Counted from the first letter of the stretch, positions 1 through 7,880 are shown. The stretch: DNA of 64,000 bases from JAKJGV01 sp964617565 (GCA_964617565.1 CAZTYH010000006.1:1-64000), one strand, 5' to 3'. A program made the numbers and translations. Notes: a model not told the origin generated them from the letters alone.

Positions 1-15
1 TTTGGACAAAAAGAG

Positions 16-25
16 CAAACGTTTG
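16..25. promoter_or_regulatory. Short perfect palindrome upstream of PEP-CTERM gene
   Basis: CAAACGTTTG is a perfect 10-bp palindrome about 70 bases before the first gene, followed by a T-rich stretch. It could be a regulator site, but palindromes this short arise by chance and no promoter boxes are clear. Confidence 0.2.
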
Positions 26-93
26 TTTTTGGTTTCGGGGTGGTCCCGGGGCTGATGAAGTAAGGCAGTAGGCAAGCAGGAGGAGGGTTTGTA

Positions 94-735
94 ATGAGTA
101 AGTTGATGGTTGCGGTTGTGGTGGTGTGGGCGTTGGCGGGTGTGGCCTTCGCAAACCTGTTGATCAATCCGTCTTTCGAAGACGCCGGGTTGAATGAATG
201 GACGCCAGATGGATGGAGTCGAAGTGATCCCGGTGTGTTTCGCAACGACACGGGTAATTGGGGATTGGAATGGGTACAGGATGGGACATGGACCATGCGT
301 TCTGAAATGGGAGGCGCGGGTAATGACCTTTCCTTTGGGCAGGATGTGGTTGAAAATGCAGGACTGGGTGCGGTCGCCACTTTCTCAATCTACATTCTTC
401 GCAATGATAATGCCGGATTCGACGATCTCTATATTGACTTCGGTTGGAAATGGGATGGCGGGGATGCCTGGCAATCTGTGAGCCTGGCTTCTGCCGTTGC
501 AGCCCAGAGTTGGGCATCTGGTTGGGTTCAACACACGGTTGCATTTACCAATACATTTAATGCCGGAGTGAATGAAATGTCGCTCTGGGTGAACGTGGAT
601 AATTACGATGGATCGGCCGGCAGTTCCGATCTGCTGTTCGATTCGGCTTATCTGCAAATCCCCGAGCCGACTGCATTTGCCCTCATGGGCGTGGGCACAT
701 TGATTGCCTGTGCTCTTCGGCGGAAAAAGACGTAA
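94..735 (+). CDS. PEP-CTERM sorting domain protein
   Basis: A 213-residue exported protein. Residues 1-20 form a signal peptide (MSKL, then a valine/alanine-rich core ending in AFA). The body (about 22-190) is rich in Trp, Asp and Asn and resembles a beta-sandwich carbohydrate-binding-like domain beginning NPSFE. The C-terminus has the PEP-CTERM tripartite signal: PEP at about 191, a hydrophobic helix, then RRKK. Such proteins are processed by an exosortase and reach the cell surface or an exopolysaccharide matrix; no exosortase gene lies in this window. A strong purine-rich Shine-Dalgarno (GGAGGAGGG) ends a few bases before the ATG. The gene is closed by a clear terminator and appears monocistronic. 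The exact ligand is unknown. Confidence 0.88.
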   Translation: MSKLMVAVVVVWALAGVAFANLLINPSFEDAGLNEWTPDGWSRSDPGVFRNDTGNWGLEWVQDGTWTMRSEMGGAGNDLSFGQDVVENAGLGAVATFSIYILRNDNAGFDDLYIDFGWKWDGGDAWQSVSLASAVAAQSWASGWVQHTVAFTNTFNAGVNEMSLWVNVDNYDGSAGSSDLLFDSAYLQIPEPTAFALMGVGTLIACALRRKKT

Positions 736-765
736 CCGGCAAAAAACCCCCATCCCCCCACAAGA

Positions 766-798
766 CAAAACGCCGGCCTCCGCAGGGCCGGCGTTTTG
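766..798 (+). terminator. Intrinsic terminator after PEP-CTERM gene
   Basis: A 13-bp perfect stem: CAAAACGCCGGCC (766-778) pairs with GGCCGGCGTTTTG (786-798) around a 7-base loop. The arms supply an A-tract and a T-tract, so it can act on either strand. Confidence 0.85.
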
Positions 799-937
799 CA
801 TTGGGAACACACGGTCGAAGAGGTCTTGAAAGGGCTGAATAATCCGCTCTTGCAATCCCGTCAGGCTCTCTGTATGGTTCCGGGTCTTTGTGAAATCGGA
901 GGCCGCCAGAGCGGCCGGGGAAATAGAGGTTGGAAGT

Positions 938-1171
938 ATGAAAAAGGATATTCATCCACAGTACGGCGAGGCGACGATTACTTGCGCATGCGGCAGCGTG
1001 CTCAAGACGCGCTCAACCGTGAAAGAGATGCATGTGAATACATGCGCGAAATGCCACCCGTTCTTCACGGGCACGGCGAAGCTCCTCGACTCGGAAGGTC
1101 GCGTCGAACGCTTCCAGCGGCGCTGGGCGAAAAGCGCCCAAAAGTCTGCAGCCAAAGCGGCATCAAAGTAG
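938..1171 (+). CDS. rpmE: 50S ribosomal protein bL31, zinc-binding type
   Basis: A 77-residue large-subunit protein starting MKKDIHPQYGEA, the standard bL31 start. The frame is open upstream, but the ATG at 938 follows a purine-rich site (GAGGTTGGAAG) and matches family length. Two Cys pairs (CxC and CxxC) mark the zinc-binding C+ form rather than the zinc-free paralogue expressed on zinc starvation. In many bacteria rpmE is followed directly by prfA and prmC; here a GxxExxY cassette separates them. The C-terminus is Lys/Ala-rich, as is common for the family. Confidence 0.95.
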   Translation: MKKDIHPQYGEATITCACGSVLKTRSTVKEMHVNTCAKCHPFFTGTAKLLDSEGRVERFQRRWAKSAQKSAAKAASK

Positions 1172-1178
1172 CTTTGCG

Positions 1179-1230
1179 AACACAAAGGGCCGGAGGATCG
1201 AAACACGATTCCCCGGCCCTTGGTGTGTTC
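1179..1230 (+). terminator. Hairpin after rpmE, possible terminator
   Basis: GAACACAAAGGGCCGG pairs imperfectly with CCGGCCCTTGGTGTGTTC across a loop of about 20 bases. The stem is long and GC-rich, but only a short T-rich tail follows. It may terminate or attenuate rpmE before the GxxExxY cassette. Confidence 0.5.
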
Positions 1231-1232
1231 AG

Positions 1233-1271
1233 GTGTAGCCGCAAAGAGGCGCAAAAAAACGCAAAAAGGAG
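1233..1271 (+). repeat. Left inverted-repeat arm of GxxExxY cassette 1
   Basis: The arm contains GCCGCAAAGAGGCGC followed by AAAAAAACGCAAAAAGG, a quasi-tandem series of GCAAA words. It matches the reverse complement of 1671-1704 over about 32 bases with few mismatches. Its 3' end (AAAAAGGAG) supplies purines just before the GxxExxY start. Confidence 0.8.
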
Positions 1272-1282
1272 AAAGAGAAAAA

Positions 1283-1672
1283 ATGGGGAAGGATAAGGTC
1301 TTTGAATTGTGCGATCAGATTAGAGAAAAGGCATTCGACTTGCACAAGTATCTTCGGCACGGTCATTTTGAAAAGGTGTATGAGAATGGTCTCGCCAATC
1401 GCCTCCGTAAAATTGGACTGACCGTTGAACAACAATATCCGCTCCATGTTCTCGATGAGGACAACACCATTCTTGGAGATTATTTTGCGGACTTGCTGAT
1501 TGAAAAAGAGCTCATTATCGAGCTTAAGGCATGCAAAACACTCTCTAATGATCACGTCGCCCAACTCCTCGGCTATATGCGTGGCTGCAGGCGCGAGCAT
1601 GGATTGCTCATAAACTTCGGTGGACCTAAACTAGAAATTAAGAAATACGTGCTATCTGAGTGTATGAACTGA
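1283..1672 (+). CDS. GxxExxY family protein (PD-(D/E)XK-like), cassette 1
   Basis: A 129-residue protein. The motif GHFEKVY (GxxExxY) lies near residue 30. A PD-(D/E)XK-like core follows: an Asp in GDYFADLL, then IIELKA with the E-x-K pair, and a final GLLINFG strand, all family hallmarks. The frame is open to 1220, but the ATG at 1283 has a purine-rich site (AAGGAGAAAGAG) and fits family length. The fold predicts a nuclease; the biological role of this family is not established. It lies alone between inverted repeats, in the same direction as rpmE and prfA, and its stop codon abuts the right arm. Two paralogues are at 27232 and 42978. Confidence 0.88.
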   Translation: MGKDKVFELCDQIREKAFDLHKYLRHGHFEKVYENGLANRLRKIGLTVEQQYPLHVLDEDNTILGDYFADLLIEKELIIELKACKTLSNDHVAQLLGYMRGCRREHGLLINFGGPKLEIKKYVLSECMN

Positions 1673-1704
1673 TTTTTGCGTATTTTTGCGCTTTTTTGCG
1701 GCGA
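1671..1704 (+). repeat. Right inverted-repeat arm of GxxExxY cassette 1
   Basis: The arm GATTTTTGCGTATTTTTGCG continues as CTTTTTTGCGGCGA. Its reverse complement matches the left arm at 1233-1271. It begins inside the GxxExxY stop codon and ends one base before the prfA ATG, so it fills the whole prfA leader. Confidence 0.8.
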
Positions 1705-1705
1705 T

Positions 1706-2803
1706 ATGATCCCGAAAGCCAGAATTGATGCGTTGATGATTCGGATGCAGGAGATCGAGACCGAACTCTCGGATCCGGCGACATCCGCGAACCAGAAGAA
1801 GTTTCGCGCCCTGCTCGAGGAGCATGCCCATCTCAAGGAAATACAGGGTCCGGCGGATTACTACTTCAAACTGGTTCGCGAGCGCGAGGAAAGCGTGTCT
1901 TTGCGAAATGACTCCGGCGTGGACGCAGAGATGAAGGAAATGGCCGATGCGGAACTCGTGCGCGTGGAACAGGAGCTGCCGAAGGCCGAAAAGGCCCTCA
2001 TGGTTGCGCTCCTTCCTGCCGATCCCGCGGACAGCCGCAACACGATCGTGGAAATTCGCGCTGGAACCGGCGGCGAGGAAGCGGCGCTCTTCGCGGCCGA
2101 TTTGTTCCGCATGTACAGCCGATATGCGGAAAACAAGGGGTGGAAGGTCGGCTTGATAGACGCCAGCCCCTCGGATATCGGCGGTTACAAGGAAATTGTG
2201 TTTTCGGTTGAAGGGAAAGAGGTCTATCGAACGCTCCGATACGAAAGCGGCGGCCATCGTGTGCAGCGCGTACCTGTTACCGAGGCAAGCGGACGCATTC
2301 ATACGTCCGCAGCTACCGTCGCAGTTCTTCCCGAGGCGGAAGAGATTGACGATATTGAAATCAAACCGGAAGAGATCCGCATTGACCTTTATCGCGCTTC
2401 GGGACCGGGCGGTCAGAAGGTGAACAAAACGGAATCGGCCGTCCGAATCACCCATTTCCCCACGGGCATTGTCGTTCAAAGCCAGGACGAGCGGTCACAA
2501 CAACGGAACCGGGAACGGGCCATGTCGGTGCTGAAGGCGAGAATCCTGGATAAGACCCGCCAGGACGAGCAGGCGAAAGTGGCGGATGAACGCCGCACAC
2601 AGATCGGGTCCGGCGACCGCAGCGAGCGCATCCGCACGTACAACTTTCCCCAGAACCGTGTGACCGATCACCGGATCAATCTGACGCTCTACAGCCTGGC
2701 CCGGGTCATGGAGGGAGAAATGGACGAATTGGTGGATGCGTTACGCGATCGCGACACCGAGTTGCGGCTCCAGAAAATCATGGAGAAACCCGGTGCCGTT
2801 TGA
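1706..2803 (+). CDS. prfA: Peptide chain release factor 1
   Basis: A 365-residue class I release factor that recognises UAA and UAG and triggers peptide release in the ribosomal A site. The stop-codon motif is PVT (in RVPVTE), the RF1 PxT type, not RF2 SPF. The catalytic GGQ loop is at residues 235-237 inside SGPGGQKVNKTES, as expected. ATG 1706 gives normal family length; an upstream in-frame TTG at 1676 would lie inside the repeat arm. There is no good Shine-Dalgarno before 1706 because the arm of the GxxExxY cassette ends at 1704. prmC overlaps its 3' end, which makes sense because PrmC methylates the GGQ glutamine. Confidence 0.96.
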   Translation: MIPKARIDALMIRMQEIETELSDPATSANQKKFRALLEEHAHLKEIQGPADYYFKLVREREESVSLRNDSGVDAEMKEMADAELVRVEQELPKAEKALMVALLPADPADSRNTIVEIRAGTGGEEAALFAADLFRMYSRYAENKGWKVGLIDASPSDIGGYKEIVFSVEGKEVYRTLRYESGGHRVQRVPVTEASGRIHTSAATVAVLPEAEEIDDIEIKPEEIRIDLYRASGPGGQKVNKTESAVRITHFPTGIVVQSQDERSQQRNRERAMSVLKARILDKTRQDEQAKVADERRTQIGSGDRSERIRTYNFPQNRVTDHRINLTLYSLARVMEGEMDELVDALRDRDTELRLQKIMEKPGAV

Positions 2804-3674
2804 CCTTCAGCTCGGTCGCGGCCAGGGGGTCGCAGATGTGCTGGGCGAGGCCCTGGCGGCATGCGAAGCGGCGGGGATCGCGGAGTCACGCTTTAAAGTG
2901 GAAACGCTTCTTGCGCGCGCCATGGGCTGCCGGCGCCTGGAACTGGCGCTGTGCCGTGATCGAACAATCAATCCAGCCGTCCGTCAGACCTTTCATCAAA
3001 ACCTGCGCCGACTGATCGGCGGCGAGCCTCTTCAGTACATTCTGGGTGATGTCGAATTCATGGGGCACGTGTTCAACGTGGATGTGCGCGTGTTGATTCC
3101 CCGCCCGGAAACGGAAGAATTGGTCGAGGCCGTCTTGCGTTGCGAAGAAGTGCGCCAATCCGCAAAACCGCGCATCGTGGATGTGGGTACAGGATCCGGA
3201 TGTATTGCGATCAGCCTGGCCTTGACGAAAGCTGGGGCGGAAATTATCGCCACGGACACATCCGCGGAGGCGCTTGAGGTTGCGCGGGCGAATGCGAAAA
3301 AGCTCGGGGTCGCGGATCGAGTGCGATTCATCAACGGCGATTTGCTTGCCGGATTGGAAGCGGAATCGGTGGATTTGGTGGTGTCGAATCCTCCATATGT
3401 CCAAACAGGGGAATGGGCGCGATTGGACCGAGAGATAAGGGTTTTCGAGCCAAGGGCCGCGCTCGACGGAGGAGAAGACGGGCTTCGCGTGATATCCCGG
3501 CTTGTGCCGGAGGCGGTTCACGCGCTTAAATCGGGGGGATGGCTGTTTATCGAGATAGGCGAGAATCAGGCGGAGCCGGCGCAAGCCCTGATGGCGCGGG
3601 CCGGATTCAACCCGGCTCAGGTTCTCAGGGATCTGTCCGGCAGAGACCGGATAGCGCGGGGAAGAAAGCCGTGA
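2793..3674 (+). CDS. prmC: Release factor glutamine methyltransferase
   Basis: A 293-residue SAM-dependent enzyme that N5-methylates the Gln of the release factor GGQ motif. It has an N-terminal helical domain (residues 1-100), the SAM loop VDVGTGSG (about 129-136) and the catalytic NPPY at 199-202. I chose the GTG at 2793, which overlaps prfA by 11 bases and restores normal length; the frame is open to 2736 but that would add a nonconserved extension. The overlap implies translational coupling with prfA, its substrate gene. Confidence 0.93.
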   Translation: MPFDLQLGRGQGVADVLGEALAACEAAGIAESRFKVETLLARAMGCRRLELALCRDRTINPAVRQTFHQNLRRLIGGEPLQYILGDVEFMGHVFNVDVRVLIPRPETEELVEAVLRCEEVRQSAKPRIVDVGTGSGCIAISLALTKAGAEIIATDTSAEALEVARANAKKLGVADRVRFINGDLLAGLEAESVDLVVSNPPYVQTGEWARLDREIRVFEPRAALDGGEDGLRVISRLVPEAVHALKSGGWLFIEIGENQAEPAQALMARAGFNPAQVLRDLSGRDRIARGRKP

Positions 3675-4171
3675 TGCGGTCCCGGTACACAACATATGAC
3701 AGGCGGGTTTTCACCCGTTCGCAGATGGCGGCGGCGATCTTCCTGGCCCTGCTGCCTCTCGTCGCGCTGATGCAGGGTTTCTGGGTGGCACGACACAAGA
3801 GACCGGATAAGCCTTTCCTTTTCCGTTTCTCCACGGAAAAAATCGAGTGTCCCTACTGCAGCGGCTCGGGAACCGTCAGGGATGAAAATAATCCGGATGT
3901 CGTTGTTGTATGTCCGATATGCTTTGGCGTGGGCGGAAATTACGTGCGCAAGCTGGATAAGCAGAAGGAACTGCTCTGCCCGGCCTGCGTGGGCATGGGG
4001 CGTATTTACGATGTGGACACCGGGTACGCCCGCGGCTGCATGCGTTGCGCGGGACGAGGGTTGATAGAGATCTCGCCCGGGCTGCGTTACCCCGATACTT
4101 TATCATACATGGATGTCGAAACGGCTGCGTCTCACGACGGTTCGGCAGGCCATCAACCCGACAATCAATAG
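3674..4171 (+). CDS. Membrane-anchored CxxCxGxG zinc-finger protein
   Basis: A 165-residue protein of unknown function. The start overlaps the prmC stop in TGATG. A transmembrane segment lies near residues 16-36, followed by four Cys pairs: CPYCSGSG, CPICFGVG, CPACVGMG and CMRCAGRG. These are the DnaJ-type central zinc-finger repeats, forming two zinc sites. There is no J domain. In DnaJ these fingers bind unfolded protein, so a membrane-tethered chaperone-like or thiol-handling role is possible but unproven. It sits between prmC and ffh, a setting linked to translation and protein targeting. Confidence 0.75.
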   Translation: MRSRYTTYDRRVFTRSQMAAAIFLALLPLVALMQGFWVARHKRPDKPFLFRFSTEKIECPYCSGSGTVRDENNPDVVVVCPICFGVGGNYVRKLDKQKELLCPACVGMGRIYDVDTGYARGCMRCAGRGLIEISPGLRYPDTLSYMDVETAASHDGSAGHQPDNQ

Positions 4172-4179
4172 GATTTGCC

Positions 4180-5508
4180 ATGTTTGACAGGATTTCCGGT
4201 TCGCTTCAGAAGATATTTCGCAACTTACGCGGCTATGGCCGGCTGTCCGAGCGCAATGTGCAGGACAGCTTGCGGGAAGTGAGACTCGCTTTGCTCGAGG
4301 CCGATGTGAATTACCAGGTGGCCCGCGATTTTATCACGCGTGTGAAGGAGAAGGCCCTCGGGAAAGACGTGCTCGAAAGCATTACCCCGGGCCAGCAGGT
4401 GGTGAAGCATGTCCACGACGAGATGGTCGAGTTGCTTGGAGGAACGCGGCGCGACTTTGACTGGGCGGCCAAGCCGTCGCTCGTGATGCTGCTGGGTTTG
4501 CATGGCGCGGGCAAGACGACGACCGCAGGCAAACTGGCCGCGCGCTGGAAAGCCGAAGGCCGGAAAGTCATGTTGGTGGCTTGCGATCTTCGCCGGCCCG
4601 CCGCAGTGGATCAGCTTCGCATATTGGCCGAGGCCGTCGGCGTGGAGGTCGTCACGCCGCAACGTGGCGAAAAATTGCGCGAGTTGGCCGGACGGGCTCA
4701 GCGGCAGGCGGTGAAAAGTAACGCCGATGTCGTGGTGTTCGATACCGGGGGCCGATTCCAGGTGGATACGGAACTGGTCCAGGAGTTGAAGGAGTTGCGC
4801 GAGCAGCTCGATCCGAAAAATATCGTGCTCGTGCTGGACGCCGCGATCGGGCAGGAGTCCGTCAATGTCGCGCAGACGTTTCAGAAGGAAGTCGGGTTGA
4901 CGGGGCTGATCCTGACCAAGCTCGACGGCGACGCAAGGGGCGGTGCGGCGCTGTCGGTTCAAGCCGTGACCCAGTGTCCGATCCTCCTGGTGGGAACCGG
5001 CGAGCGGCCGTCGGACCTCGAGCCGTTTCATCCTGAGCGCATGGCATCGCGCATTCTCGGCATGGGCGATGTCGTGACGCTGGTCGAAAAAGCGCAACAG
5101 GCGCTCGACGAGAAGGAAATGGAGAAGATGCAGGAAGCGCTTCTCGAAGGCTCATTCGATCTGAACGATTTCCTGGATCAACTGCAGCAGGTGAAGAAGC
5201 TCGGGCCTCTCGAAAACCTGCTTGAAATGATGCCGGGGGTTGGCGCTTTGCCGCCCGGGGCAAAAGCGGGAATGGCGGGGCTTTCCGACCGTGATTTGAA
5301 GCGGACGGAGGCCATAATCCGCAGCATGACCGTGGAGGAAAGGGTGCGTCCGGGGCTCATGAATGCCAGCCGCAAACGCCGTGTAGCGGCCGGAAGCGGC
5401 ACCGAAGTGAGGGAAGTTAATGATTTGCTTCGGAATTTTGAGCGGGCGAAAGATATGAGCCGCCGAATGAAGCAGATGCAAAAAAGGTTGCTTAGGCGGG
5501 CAAAGTGA
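4180..5508 (+). CDS. ffh: Signal recognition particle GTPase Ffh
   Basis: A 442-residue SRP54 homologue that binds signal sequences and SRP RNA and delivers ribosomes to FtsY. The order is a helical N domain, then the G domain with P-loop GLHGAGKTT (106-114), DTGGR (188-192; the family consensus is DTAGR) and TKLDGDARGG (from 245), then a Met-rich M domain ending in a basic tail. ATG 4180 starts MFDRISGS; the frame is open to 4045 but that region belongs to the upstream gene. No SRP RNA gene was recognised in the window. Confidence 0.96.
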   Translation: MFDRISGSLQKIFRNLRGYGRLSERNVQDSLREVRLALLEADVNYQVARDFITRVKEKALGKDVLESITPGQQVVKHVHDEMVELLGGTRRDFDWAAKPSLVMLLGLHGAGKTTTAGKLAARWKAEGRKVMLVACDLRRPAAVDQLRILAEAVGVEVVTPQRGEKLRELAGRAQRQAVKSNADVVVFDTGGRFQVDTELVQELKELREQLDPKNIVLVLDAAIGQESVNVAQTFQKEVGLTGLILTKLDGDARGGAALSVQAVTQCPILLVGTGERPSDLEPFHPERMASRILGMGDVVTLVEKAQQALDEKEMEKMQEALLEGSFDLNDFLDQLQQVKKLGPLENLLEMMPGVGALPPGAKAGMAGLSDRDLKRTEAIIRSMTVEERVRPGLMNASRKRRVAAGSGTEVREVNDLLRNFERAKDMSRRMKQMQKRLLRRAK

Positions 5509-5575
5509 TGTAAGTACCCTGCCTTTCGCACACCTTGGACCTACCGTTCAAGGTTGGTATTGGCTGGAGGAGAAC

Positions 5576-5863
5576 ATGTCTGTTAAGATCAGGATGCGGA
5601 GAATGGGAAGCAATAAGCAGCCCTTTTTCCGGGTGGTGGTGACCGATGTCCGTCGGTCCAACCGTGGAACATTTCTCGAAAACGTCGGTTGGTACGATCC
5701 GAAGAAGAAGGGCATAAATTTCAGCCTGGATACGGATCGCATTGCCTTTTGGGTTGGCCGCGGCGCCATTGTATCGGACACGGTAAAGAGCTTTCTCAGG
5801 AAGGGCGTCCGCGCGGCGAAGAAGTCGGCCGAGACGGTCAAGCCCGCACCTGCGAGCGCGTGA
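5576..5863 (+). CDS. rpsP: 30S ribosomal protein bS16
   Basis: A 95-residue small-subunit assembly protein. It starts MSVKIRMRRMGSNKQPFFR and contains the family block GTFLENVGWYDP, with an Ala/Lys-rich tail. A good Shine-Dalgarno (GGAGGAGAA) precedes the ATG. It leads the conserved cluster rpsP-khpA-trmD-rplS; rimM, usually found here, is absent. Confidence 0.96.
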   Translation: MSVKIRMRRMGSNKQPFFRVVVTDVRRSNRGTFLENVGWYDPKKKGINFSLDTDRIAFWVGRGAIVSDTVKSFLRKGVRAAKKSAETVKPAPASA

Positions 5864-5879
5864 TAGCGGGGTGCGTTTC

Positions 5880-6110
5880 ATGAAGGAGCTTGTTGAATAC
5901 ATTGTGCGCTCGCTGGTGGATCACCCCGATGATATCCGTATTACCGAGGTGGATGGCGAACGCACTGTCGTGCTGGAACTGCGCTGCCATCCCGATGATG
6001 TGGGCAAGGTGATCGGCAAAAGCGGAAAGACCGTTGGAGCGATTCGCACACTTCTCAGTACGGCGGCCGCGCGGCAGAACCGGCGGGCCATGCTGGAGGT
6101 TGTGGAATAG
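5880..6110 (+). CDS. khpA: KH-domain RNA-binding protein KhpA
   Basis: A 76-residue single KH-domain protein of the KhpA/YlqC family. The GxxG loop is GKSG within GKVIGKSGKTVGAI, the RNA-contacting element. KhpA proteins bind RNA, often paired with KhpB, and affect cell division and envelope regulation in Firmicutes; no khpB is in this window. The ATG at 5880 is preferred over an in-frame GTG at 5871 because GCGGGG lies at ribosome-binding distance. It sits between rpsP and trmD as in many bacteria. Confidence 0.9.
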   Translation: MKELVEYIVRSLVDHPDDIRITEVDGERTVVLELRCHPDDVGKVIGKSGKTVGAIRTLLSTAAARQNRRAMLEVVE

Positions 6111-6149
6111 TTCCGTTTTGCGGTGCGATCCGCGCGGTTGTCGCGATGT

Positions 6150-6168
6150 CGCCCGAAGGCGGACAAGT
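6150..6168 (+). repeat. 19-bp GGCGGACAAGT module upstream of trmD
   Basis: CGCCCGAAGGCGGACAAGT matches 16 of 19 positions of the module at 45371-45389. It lies in the 66-base khpA-trmD spacer, nine bases before the trmD ATG. Unlike other copies it is not visibly inside a larger palindrome. Confidence 0.5.
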
Positions 6169-6176
6169 GGTCGGTC

Positions 6177-6863
6177 ATGAGCGATCCGCTTCAAATTGAT
6201 GTCGTCACCATTTTCCCCCAGATGTTGGGTGGCTTTCTGGGCGAAAGCATGTTGAAGCGTGCGGTTCGGATGGGCAAGGTGGACATCCGGACCGTTAATC
6301 TTCGTGACTATACGACCGACGTGCATCGGACGACGGATGACAGGCCTTATGGCGGCGGTCCGGGCATGGTGATGAAGCCCGAACCGATTTTTGCCGCTGT
6401 TGAAGCGGTGCGCAGCGAGGAGTCGAGAGTCATATTAATGACTCCACAGGGTCGGAGGTTTGACCAGGCGCTGGCCCGGGATTTGAGCAGGGAAAAGCAC
6501 CTGATCTTTATCTGCGGCCACTACGAAGGTGTGGATGAGCGGGTTCGGATGGCCCTGGTGGATGACGAAATCTCCATTGGAGATTACGTGCTGACAAATG
6601 GCGCGCTGCCTGCGGCGGTGGTTATTGATGCCGTAGTGAGGTTGCGGCCGGGTGTGCTGGGCGCGGAAGGCGCGGCGGAGCAGGAATCCTTTGAGGGCGG
6701 GCTCCTCGAGCATGAGCAGTACACGCGGCCGGCCGAGTTCCGCGGAATGCGAGTACCGGATGTGCTGGTGTCGGGCGATCACGCGGAGATCGCGCGATGG
6801 CGGGCGATGCGCGCGCGCGAACGAACGCTTGAGCGAAGACCGGATTTGGAGAAGAATCAGTAG
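6177..6863 (+). CDS. trmD: tRNA (guanine37-N1)-methyltransferase
   Basis: A 228-residue SPOUT-class enzyme that methylates G37 next to the anticodon and prevents frameshifting. Hallmarks are IDVVTIFPQM at the start, the GGGPGMV loop, CGHYEGVDERV and the trefoil-knot cofactor loop SIGDYVLTNGALPA. It is slightly shorter than the E. coli enzyme because of a short C-terminus. ATG 6177 matches the family start; the open frame upstream crosses the 19-bp module. rplS follows after 22 bases. Confidence 0.95.
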   Translation: MSDPLQIDVVTIFPQMLGGFLGESMLKRAVRMGKVDIRTVNLRDYTTDVHRTTDDRPYGGGPGMVMKPEPIFAAVEAVRSEESRVILMTPQGRRFDQALARDLSREKHLIFICGHYEGVDERVRMALVDDEISIGDYVLTNGALPAAVVIDAVVRLRPGVLGAEGAAEQESFEGGLLEHEQYTRPAEFRGMRVPDVLVSGDHAEIARWRAMRARERTLERRPDLEKNQ

Positions 6864-6885
6864 AAAGAAGAAACAGAGGTTGAAT

Positions 6886-7233
6886 ATGAGCGCGAAAGTC
6901 CTTGAGAAGATAGCGGGCGAACAGATCAAGAAAGAGGTTGCTTCCTTTAAAGTGGGCGATTCCGTGAAGGTCCATGTGAAGATCAAGGAAGGCGACAAGG
7001 AGCGCGTCCAGGTCTTCTCCGGAACCGTCGTCGCACGGGATGGCGGCGGTGCGACGGAAACGTTCACGGTGCGCCGTGTTTCCTATGGCGAAGGCGTCGA
7101 GCGCGTATTTCCCGTGCATGCGCCCGCTGTGACCAAGGTTGAAGTGGAGCGCCAGGGCAAGGTGCGCCGCGCCAAGCTGTACTACCTGCGGAAGCTGACC
7201 GGCAAGAAGACCAAGGTGGCCAGCCAGGACTAG
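6886..7233 (+). CDS. rplS: 50S ribosomal protein bL19
   Basis: A 115-residue protein at the interface between ribosomal subunits. Family features are FKVGDSVKVHVKIKEGDKER, VFSGTVVARDGGG, ETFTVRRVSYGEGVERVFP, and a basic tail with VRRAKLYYLR. The start MSAKVLEKI follows an AACAGAGGTTGA site. It completes the rpsP-khpA-trmD-rplS order and is followed within 17 bases by rnhB. Confidence 0.96.
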   Translation: MSAKVLEKIAGEQIKKEVASFKVGDSVKVHVKIKEGDKERVQVFSGTVVARDGGGATETFTVRRVSYGEGVERVFPVHAPAVTKVEVERQGKVRRAKLYYLRKLTGKKTKVASQD

Positions 7234-7250
7234 CAGCAGGAGCCTTCCGC

Positions 7251-7880
7251 GTGCTGGATTACGAACGCAAGGCTTGGGCCGGGGGACACCGCAGGGTGGC
7301 CGGCCTGGATGAGGCCGGACGGGGACCGCTTGCCGGCCCGGTCGTGTCCGCGGCTGTTTGTTTCGACGCCGATTTTCTGAAGAGCGAGGCGGATCATGCG
7401 CTCAAGGGATTAACCGATTCCAAGAAGCTCTCCGAGGCGCGCCGCGAATACTTTTTTCAGATCCTGTGTGCGAGTCCATCGGTTGCGTTCGGCATCGGCC
7501 AGGCCGAAGTGGACGAGATAGATGCGCATAATATCCTCGCCGCGACCCATCTCGCGATGTCCCGCGCGCTAGTGCGCATTACCCCGTTGCCCGATCATGT
7601 TCTTGTGGATGGATTGCCCGTTCCGGGATTGCCCTGTTCATCCACGGCCATCGTCGGCGGAGACGCCAAAAGTCTTTCCATCGCGGCCGCCAGCGTAATC
7701 GCGAAAGTTACACGCGACCGGATGATGCTTGAGCTGGATGCGCGGTATCCTGGCTATGGCTTTGCCCATCACAAGGGATATGGAACGAAGGAACATCTTG
7801 CGGCTTTGCGAAAACTTGGGCCGTGTTCCTGTCATCGGCGCACGTTCGGGCCCGTGTCGCAGATGGAGTTCAGCCTGTGA
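7251..7880 (+). CDS. rnhB: Ribonuclease HII
   Basis: A 209-residue endonuclease that removes ribonucleotides and RNA-DNA hybrids from DNA. The first catalytic Asp-Glu pair is in GLDEAGRGPLAGP (about 19-31), the third in VLVDG, and the fourth Asp in SVIAKVTRDRMM, with the HHKGYGTKEH block after it. The start codon is GTG at 7251, preceded by CAGGAG. The downstream yraN-like gene overlaps its stop codon (GTGA), so the two are coupled. Confidence 0.95.
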   Translation: MLDYERKAWAGGHRRVAGLDEAGRGPLAGPVVSAAVCFDADFLKSEADHALKGLTDSKKLSEARREYFFQILCASPSVAFGIGQAEVDEIDAHNILAATHLAMSRALVRITPLPDHVLVDGLPVPGLPCSSTAIVGGDAKSLSIAAASVIAKVTRDRMMLELDARYPGYGFAHHKGYGTKEHLAALRKLGPCSCHRRTFGPVSQMEFSL

